Shown: piece by piece, positions 10,889-11,129 of the stretch
Position numbering within the stretch: position 1 is the first letter of the stretch
Layout: each line of letters starts with the position of its first letter
Source: Lysobacteraceae bacterium
GTDB lineage: Bacteria > Pseudomonadota > Gammaproteobacteria > Xanthomonadales > Xanthomonadaceae
NCBI GenBank assembly: GCA_017990865.1
Contig: JAGNNB010000060.1
Location: forward strand, 1 to 11,129
Reading direction: 5' to 3'
DNA: 11,129 bases
The notes under the pieces: generated by a model
Seen by the model: the letters and a program-made list of their open reading frames with translations, nothing else
What the model was told of the DNA's origin: nothing
The model's database searches: none
Made by a program: the position numbers and the translations under genes

Positions 10889-11129
10889 TTGATAGTTGAG
10901 TCCTCCCCTTACCATCCACCGCTCTGGCTGCGCAGCCCGCATATGCAATCGGCGCTGGGCACCAGCCCGATGCGGCGCGCGCGCGGTGCGTGGTTGCTGC
11001 GGCGGAGCGGGGCGGTGTCGACGGCGTATGAAATCGACGGCGGCGAGGGTATCCGTCTGCACGGCATGCACAGCCGCGTGCCGGGGCGCGAAACGCGCGG
11101 GTTGGCGCTGCTGTTGCACGGTTGGGAAG
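10889..11129 (+). CDS. Alpha/beta hydrolase, N-terminal part (runs off the window end; start uncertain)
   Basis: The frame is open from 10886 (after an in-frame TAA at 10883-10885) to the window end. It reads HPPLWLRSPHMQSALGTSP, then DGGEGIRLHG and finally LALLLHGWE. The LLLHGW strand-turn is the oxyanion-hole motif of alpha/beta hydrolases, and the PPxWLRxxHxQS opening is typical of the YheT-like branch, whose members are esterases or lipases of mostly unknown substrate. The catalytic Ser, Asp and His lie outside the window. Possible starts are TTG at 10889, which keeps the PPLWLR block, or ATG at 10943, which loses it; neither has a good ribosome site. The GC-rich sequence resumes at about 10910, right at the conserved block, so the original start may have been replaced at the edge of the AT-rich insertion. 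Confidence 0.65.
   Translation, partial: MIVESSPYHPPLWLRSPHMQSALGTSPMRRARGAWLLRRSGAVSTAYEIDGGEGIRLHGMHSRVPGRETRGLALLLHGWE

Noticed and set aside
9925..10910. Target-site direct repeats or integrase/transposase signs at the ends of the AT-rich insertion
   Set aside because: Only short matches such as GATAG are shared by the two edges, and no inverted ends, attachment-like repeat or recombinase gene is visible, so no mobile element was called.
1..11129. CRISPR array, tRNA or rRNA genes
   Set aside because: No regularly spaced direct repeats with spacers, no cloverleaf-like segment with a T-loop box and no rRNA-like stretch was found by eye. A covariance-model scan would be decisive for small RNAs.

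Overview
The window is GC-rich chromosomal DNA whose gene content, dispersed GC-rich inverted repeats and codon use look like a gammaproteobacterium of the Lysobacter/Xanthomonas group (Lysobacterales). That placement is an inference from general resemblance; no rRNA or marker gene is present to prove it.

Layout. Bases 3-329 hold the 3' end of a ParA-type ATPase gene. A leucine-rich-repeat protein gene (326-1204) overlaps it by four bases (GTGA). A gene-free stretch (1205-1747) follows, holding two dispersed repeat elements and two perfect small palindromes. Next come a minus-strand class D (OXA-like) beta-lactamase gene (1748-2596) and, divergent from it, an unrecognised gene for a mostly helical, TPR-like protein with a possible winged-helix N-terminus (2729-4294). 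On the same strand follow sixA (phosphohistidine phosphatase), an exported YceI-family protein and a large phospholipase D/cardiolipin-synthase-like protein. These last three are joined by GTGA stop/start overlaps and are probably one translationally coupled operon.

The most unusual part is 7790-8563. An AT-richer leader with a nested inverted repeat precedes two tandem genes for small peptides of 60 and 66 residues. A strong hairpin plus T-run closes the unit. The two peptides have unrelated N-termini but nearly identical C-termini around GYGRSSGYGLDRRYTSDWG, ending in Cys-Cys or Cys-Ala. I do not recognise the family. It could be an orphan modified-peptide (RiPP) precursor pair or another class of small secreted or regulatory peptide.

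Downstream are a hotdog thioesterase close to E. coli YdiI/MenI and a PlsC-type acyltransferase. Both have a TATNNT hexamer placed so that transcription could start at the ATG (possible leaderless mRNAs). Then comes a visibly AT-rich gene (9965-10858) encoding two 84-residue-spaced helical repeats plus a C-terminal BRCT domain, very probably acquired by transfer. GC-rich sequence resumes near 10910 with the N-terminal part of an alpha/beta hydrolase gene that leaves the window. Its normal start may have been lost or changed at the junction.
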